A DNA stretch of 9,628 nt. Origin: an uncultured Massilia sp. GTDB lineage: Bacteria > Pseudomonadota > Gammaproteobacteria > Burkholderiales > Burkholderiaceae. The stretch covers positions 1 to 9,628 of the forward strand of contig CAMPHU010000178.1 in the NCBI GenBank assembly GCA_946886065.1. Direction: 5' to 3'. The position numbers and the translations under genes are program-made. How positions within the stretch are numbered: position 1 is the first letter of the stretch; each line of letters begins with the position of its first letter. The notes beneath the pieces were generated by a model, which worked only from the letters and a program-made list of their open reading frames with translations, did no database searches and had not been told where the DNA came from. This document shows positions 5,709 to 9,628 of the stretch, piece after piece.

Positions 5709-8123
5709 ATGAAACTTCGCGACTTTTTGATCGGCTGGCGCTTGCTGCTGAAGGAGCCCGGCTATTCGGCCGTCGTCATGGCCGGCCTGGGCATCGGCAT
5801 TGCCGTCTGCTTCCTGCTGCTGGGGTATGTGCGCTATTCGTTCAGCTATGACGAGCATGTACCCGACAATGGCCAGGTCTATCTCGCCAACGTGCAGTTC
5901 AATTATGCGGCGGGCGCGATGTGGAGCCAGGACAGCCCACAGGCCCTGGTCGAGGCGGCCCTGCGCAGCGGCCTGCCGCTGACGGCGAGCGGTTATGTCG
6001 CTCTCGAGCGCTCGGTGGTGGTCGACAATGTCGTGCACGAGCTCGATGTGCATGTGGTGCATGCGAGCTTCCCGAAGATGTTCGGCATCGTTCCCCTGGC
6101 CGGCTCCATCGACGCGGTCCTGGACAGTACCGACGGCGTGGCCCTGACCGAGCAAAGCGCGCGCCGCCTGTTCGGCGGCGCCAGCGCCCTTGGCAAGGTC
6201 GTGCGTGTCGGTAACGAGTCCTTGCGCGTGCTGGCGATCTTGCCGGCCCCGCCGGTGACCAGCACCACGCCTTATGCGGCGCTGGCCGGCTTTAAAAGCA
6301 GCATGCTCGACGAGAAGTTCCGGAATAACCTGCTGCACCACTGGGGGCAGCTCGGGGGCAAGGTCTATCTGAAGCTGGCGCCGGGACTCGCTCCGGCCAG
6401 CGTGACCCAGGCGCTGCAAGGCGCGATCGACCAGTCGCCGCTGCGTTCGGGTTTCCCGGTTGCCTACCTTGCCCAGCTGGGCGACAAGAAGCTGATGGAA
6501 CTGCGCTTGTGTCCTTTGCGCGATGCCTACTTCCAGAGCGATATCCAGATCGACGATTCGCCCACGCTGCACGGCAACCGCGCTACCGTGCTCGCACTGG
6601 CCGGCGTCGCGGCGCTGATCCTGGCGCTCGCCGTCACCAACTACGTCAACCTGAGCACGGTGCGCATGCTGCGCCGCCAGCGCGAAGTGGCGATGCGCAA
6701 GGTCATGGGGGCCAGCGTCGGCCGGGTGATCGGCCAGTTCCTGGCCGAATCGATACTGGTGTCGGTGATCGCGACCGTGATCGGGATGCTGCTCGCGCGC
6801 ATGCTGGTGGAGCCGTTTTCGCTCCTGGTCAACCGCAGCCTCGAAGGCCTGTTCTCGCCGCTGAGCATCCTGGCCGCGCTGGCGGTCGGTGTCGCAGTGG
6901 GCCTGGTGGCCGGCGCCTACCCGGCCTGGGTGGCCCTGCGCGTGCGCGTGACGCAGGCGCTGGGCGGGCGCGGCAACAGCGAAACGGCCGCCGGCCAGTG
7001 GGCGCGGCGGATGCTGACGGTGCTGCAGTTCTCGACCGCGATGGGACTGACGGCGGTCTGCCTCGCCATCGCCTGGCAAACCGCTTACGTCACCCGCCTG
7101 AGTCCGGGCTTCGATGTGGCCAGGCTGGTGCATGTCGATCTGCCCCGTGGTACCAACATGGCAGTTCCGAACAACATGGCGTTCCGCGATGCCTTGCGGC
7201 GCATCCCGGGCGTGACCGGCGTGACCTCCGCGCGCGAGATCGTCGGCCGCCATGACACGAAGGCGATCGGATCGCTCAAGCAGCCCGGCGGCAGCGTCGT
7301 CAACATCGCGCTCAAGGCGGTCGGCCCCGAATTTTTCTCCGTGTATGGCATCCCGGCCGTCGAAGGCCGCGTGTTCGATCCGAAGATCGAGACGCTGGAA
7401 TCGGAAGCCGTCGTGATCAACAGCAGCGCGGCCCAGGCGCTTGGCTTCGCCTCGGCCAGGGAAGCCGTCGGCGGCTTCGTGACCGACGAGAGCGGCGGAA
7501 CGCCGTCGCGCATTATCGGCGTTGCGGGCGAAGTGCGCCATACCTCGCTGCACCAGCCGCCTGAACCGGTGACCTACTACATCGCCAAGGACACACGCGC
7601 ATTGACGATCCGCTTCGACGGCAGCGTTCAGGCGCTCGAGCAGGCGGTGGAAAGCCTGTGGAAGCAGTACTTCCCGAACGACGTGCTGAAGATGTACCGC
7701 GCCCAGACGTTCTTCGACCTGGATTACGCGGATGATCAGCGCATGGCGTGGATGCTGGCGGCATCGGCCGGCATCTCGATTTCGATCGCCGCCTTCGGCA
7801 TCTACGTGCTTGCCGCCTACGGCACCCAGCGCCGGCGCCGCGAGATCGTGCTGCGCAAGCTGTATGGCGCGACCCGGATGAAGATCGCGCAGCTGATCGG
7901 ACGCGAGTTCTTCCTGCTGATCGTGGCCAGTGCGGTCCTGGCGCTGCCGCTGGCCGCGCTCGTGATCGAACGCTACCTGATGGGCTTCGCCGAGCAGGCG
8001 CCGGTGCGCGGCTGGACCCTGGCGATCGCGTTCGTGGCCGCCGCGGCGATCGCGCAGGTATCGACCTTGCGTCACCTGCTCACCGCAGTCCGCCTGCGTC
8101 CGTCCGAAGCCTTGCGCGACTGA
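5709..8123 (+). CDS. MacB/FtsX-like ABC transporter permease
   Basis: This 804-residue inner-membrane protein is built as a duplicated unit. A first membrane helix (about 18-42) is followed by a periplasmic MacB_PCD-like region (43-290) and an FtsX core of three helices (about 293-410). A further helix (about 433-458), a second periplasmic region (460-675) and a final FtsX core (679-795) complete it. Both cores carry the matching cytoplasmic-loop signature: RRQREVAMRKVMGAS in the first, RRRREIVLRKLYGAT in the second. This two-unit form without a fused ATPase works with a separate ATPase, here the gene just upstream. No MacA-type adaptor or outer-membrane channel gene is seen. The ribosome-binding site is weak (GGA eight bases before the ATG), so coupling to the ATPase gene is possible. 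The acyl-AMP ligase gene begins 41 bases after its stop. Confidence 0.94.
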   Translation: MKLRDFLIGWRLLLKEPGYSAVVMAGLGIGIAVCFLLLGYVRYSFSYDEHVPDNGQVYLANVQFNYAAGAMWSQDSPQALVEAALRSGLPLTASGYVALERSVVVDNVVHELDVHVVHASFPKMFGIVPLAGSIDAVLDSTDGVALTEQSARRLFGGASALGKVVRVGNESLRVLAILPAPPVTSTTPYAALAGFKSSMLDEKFRNNLLHHWGQLGGKVYLKLAPGLAPASVTQALQGAIDQSPLRSGFPVAYLAQLGDKKLMELRLCPLRDAYFQSDIQIDDSPTLHGNRATVLALAGVAALILALAVTNYVNLSTVRMLRRQREVAMRKVMGASVGRVIGQFLAESILVSVIATVIGMLLARMLVEPFSLLVNRSLEGLFSPLSILAALAVGVAVGLVAGAYPAWVALRVRVTQALGGRGNSETAAGQWARRMLTVLQFSTAMGLTAVCLAIAWQTAYVTRLSPGFDVARLVHVDLPRGTNMAVPNNMAFRDALRRIPGVTGVTSAREIVGRHDTKAIGSLKQPGGSVVNIALKAVGPEFFSVYGIPAVEGRVFDPKIETLESEAVVINSSAAQALGFASAREAVGGFVTDESGGTPSRIIGVAGEVRHTSLHQPPEPVTYYIAKDTRALTIRFDGSVQALEQAVESLWKQYFPNDVLKMYRAQTFFDLDYADDQRMAWMLAASAGISISIAAFGIYVLAAYGTQRRRREIVLRKLYGATRMKIAQLIGREFFLLIVASAVLALPLAALVIERYLMGFAEQAPVRGWTLAIAFVAAAAIAQVSTLRHLLTAVRLRPSEALRD

Positions 8124-8164
8124 GCGGCGGCATCTTCTCCAACCTGCACGCATGGAGCAGTACC

Positions 8165-9628
8165 TTGAAAATTCTGAATGACATGCTGTTCGAGCGCGCC
8201 GAGGCCAGTCCGGCCGCAGCGGCATACCGCTTCTTCGAAGACGCTTCGCTGGCGCCTGTCGAGCTCAGTCTGCAGGCGCTGTGGCGCCAGGCCGCCGGCG
8301 TCGCCGCACGAATGCAGGCGCAAGGGGTGGCGCAGGAGCCGGTGCTGCTGATCGGGGAATCGCAACGCTGCTTCCTGATCGGCTTTTACGCCTGCCTGCT
8401 GGCCGGGGCGGTCGCCGTGCCGAGCTCGCCGCCGCGGCGCGCGGCGCTGACCAGCCGCCTGCAGCTCCTGGCCCGCGACGCGGGCGCCCGCTTCGTTCTG
8501 TCCGATTGCGCCGAGGTGCTGGCGGGCGACTGGGGTGGCTCCGGGACCGTCACGCTCGACCTGGGAGCCTGGGTCGGGGACGGGGGCACGGCGGCGTGGG
8601 CCGGGCGATTGCACCGTCCTCCGCTGACGCCGGACGACGTCGCCTTCCTCCAATACACCTCCGGTTCCACCGGCGATCCGAAAGGGGTGGTGGTCACCCA
8701 TGCCAACCTGGTCGAGAACTCGGCGGTCATTCAGGCCGCGATGGCCATCGACGCGCGCTCGGCCGTGCTGACCGCGCTTCCGCTGTTCCATGACATGGGC
8801 CTGATCGGCGGCCTGGTGCAGTCGATGTACGCCGGCTGCGTCGGCCACTTCATGTCGCCCGCGGAATTCGTCCAGTACCCCGAGCGCTGGCTGCGGCGGA
8901 TCGCGGCCTTCGGCATCACCCATAGCGGCGGTCCGAACTTCATGTTCGAGCATGCGGCGCGCGAGATCGAGGACGGCGACATCGGCGGCTGCGACCTGTC
9001 GGCATGGAGCGTGGCGTTCTGCGGCGCCGAACCGATCCGGTCTTCGACGATCGCCCGCTTCAGCGAGCGTTTCGCGTCCCATGGCTTCCGTGCCGCCGCG
9101 TTCTATCCGTGCTACGGCATGGCCGAGTCGACGCTGTTCATTACCGGTAGCCAGGTGGGCGCGGGCCCGGCGCTGGCGGCCCACCAGGGAGGCATGGTGG
9201 TGGGCTGCGGCCGGACCTATGGCGATGCCGAGGTCGCGATCGTCGATCCCGACACCCGGCGGCGCCTGGCGCCGGAAGCGGAAGGTGAAATCTGGACCCG
9301 CGGCGCCAGCGTCGCGCGCGGTTATTGGGGGCGTGCCGAGCTGACCGAGCAGGTGTTCGGTGCGCGGATCGCGGACGAGCGGGGCGGACGCTTCCTGCGT
9401 ACCGGCGACCTCGGCTATCTGAGCGGAGACCAGCTATTCGTCACCGGACGCCTGAAGGACCTGATCATCCTGTATGGCCGCAAATATGTTCCGCAGGATA
9501 TCGAGGCCGCCGCCGGCGTCAGCCATGCCGGGCTGCGCCAGGACGGCGGCGCCGCTTTCTCGGTCGCTGCCGGCGGCATCGAGCGCCTGATCGTGGTGCA
9601 CGAGCTGGAGCGGGTATGGGTGCGCCGC
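8165..9628 (+). CDS. fatty acyl-AMP ligase, N-terminal loading domain of a probable NRPS/PKS (partial)
   Basis: 488 codons are open to the window end. The domain activates a fatty acid as acyl-adenylate and, in FAAL-type proteins, passes it to a carrier domain instead of CoA. Motifs are YTSGSTGDPKG (164-174, phosphate loop), LPLFHDMGLIGGL (205-217), GGPNFMFEHA, YPCYGMAEST (314-323, adenine binding), RTGDLGYL (412-419) and GRLKDLIILYGRKYVPQDIE (428-447). LPLFHDMG, GGPNF and GRLKDLII followed by PQDIE are typical of FAALs rather than amino-acid adenylation domains. I place the start at TTG 8165, which has GGAG (8154-8157) seven bases upstream and gives MKILNDMLFERAEASP. An ATG at 8183 has no ribosome-binding site, and the ATG at 8152 is out of frame and stops quickly. 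FAALs usually run near 580 residues, so the domain end and any carrier or condensation domains lie beyond the window. A free-standing FAAL is also possible. Confidence 0.93.
   Translation, partial: MKILNDMLFERAEASPAAAAYRFFEDASLAPVELSLQALWRQAAGVAARMQAQGVAQEPVLLIGESQRCFLIGFYACLLAGAVAVPSSPPRRAALTSRLQLLARDAGARFVLSDCAEVLAGDWGGSGTVTLDLGAWVGDGGTAAWAGRLHRPPLTPDDVAFLQYTSGSTGDPKGVVVTHANLVENSAVIQAAMAIDARSAVLTALPLFHDMGLIGGLVQSMYAGCVGHFMSPAEFVQYPERWLRRIAAFGITHSGGPNFMFEHAAREIEDGDIGGCDLSAWSVAFCGAEPIRSSTIARFSERFASHGFRAAAFYPCYGMAESTLFITGSQVGAGPALAAHQGGMVVGCGRTYGDAEVAIVDPDTRRRLAPEAEGEIWTRGASVARGYWGRAELTEQVFGARIADERGGRFLRTGDLGYLSGDQLFVTGRLKDLIILYGRKYVPQDIEAAAGVSHAGLRQDGGAAFSVAAGGIERLIVVHELERVWVRR

Noticed and set aside
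4866..8225. 1119-codon minus-strand open frame
   Set aside because: It is antisense to the ABC ATPase and permease, both of which carry full family motifs. Its own translation is rich in His, Arg, Gln and Asp with no domain, as expected for the reverse frame of GC-rich genes.
8072..9184. 370-codon minus-strand open frame
   Set aside because: It lies antisense to the acyl-AMP ligase gene, is low in complexity with no recognisable motif, and is explained by GC-biased codon use.

Overview
The window is GC-rich and reads as a Gram-negative betaproteobacterium, most likely of the Burkholderiales (Burkholderia, Massilia or Duganella type). The indications are GC-biased third codon positions, an AHL synthase paired with an RsaM-like regulator, and a long-chain lipopeptide-type assembly line. 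No RNA genes, insertion sequences or CRISPR arrays were seen. The genus is inference.

Left part, minus strand: a luxI-type acyl-homoserine-lactone (AHL) synthase (1696-2247) is followed by an RsaM-like (DUF4902) regulator (1253-1627), a JmjC/cupin-like putative 2-oxoglutarate oxygenase (140-1150), and the first 25 codons of another gene running off the left edge (1-75). A divergent luxR-type receptor gene (about 2753-3487) lies on the plus strand. A 505-base gap separates luxI from luxR.

Right part, plus strand: a 4'-phosphopantetheinyl transferase (3703-4542), an ABC ATPase (4974-5657), a large MacB/FtsX-like permease (5709-8123), and the start of a gene encoding a fatty acyl-AMP ligase (8165 to the window end, open). 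This is the classic beginning of a lipo-initiated NRPS or PKS/NRPS assembly line. The transferase would activate its carrier domains, the ligase would load the fatty acyl starter, and the ABC system would export the product or confer self-resistance.

The most striking signal is regulatory. Three lux-box palindromes of the form CTG-N10-CAG stand in front of luxI (2319-2338, minus), the phosphopantetheinyl transferase (3535-3554) and the ABC/ligase operon (4535-4554). In all three, a -10-like hexamer (TCCAAT, TCCAAT, TTTAAT) begins after exactly 23 intervening bases, and the first two promoters also share a 9-mer, GCGTCCAAT, at the same distance. The window therefore looks like a self-contained quorum-sensing switch (synthase, receptor and probable RsaM brake) wired directly to a lipopeptide-type biosynthesis and export locus. 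The product itself cannot be read from this window.
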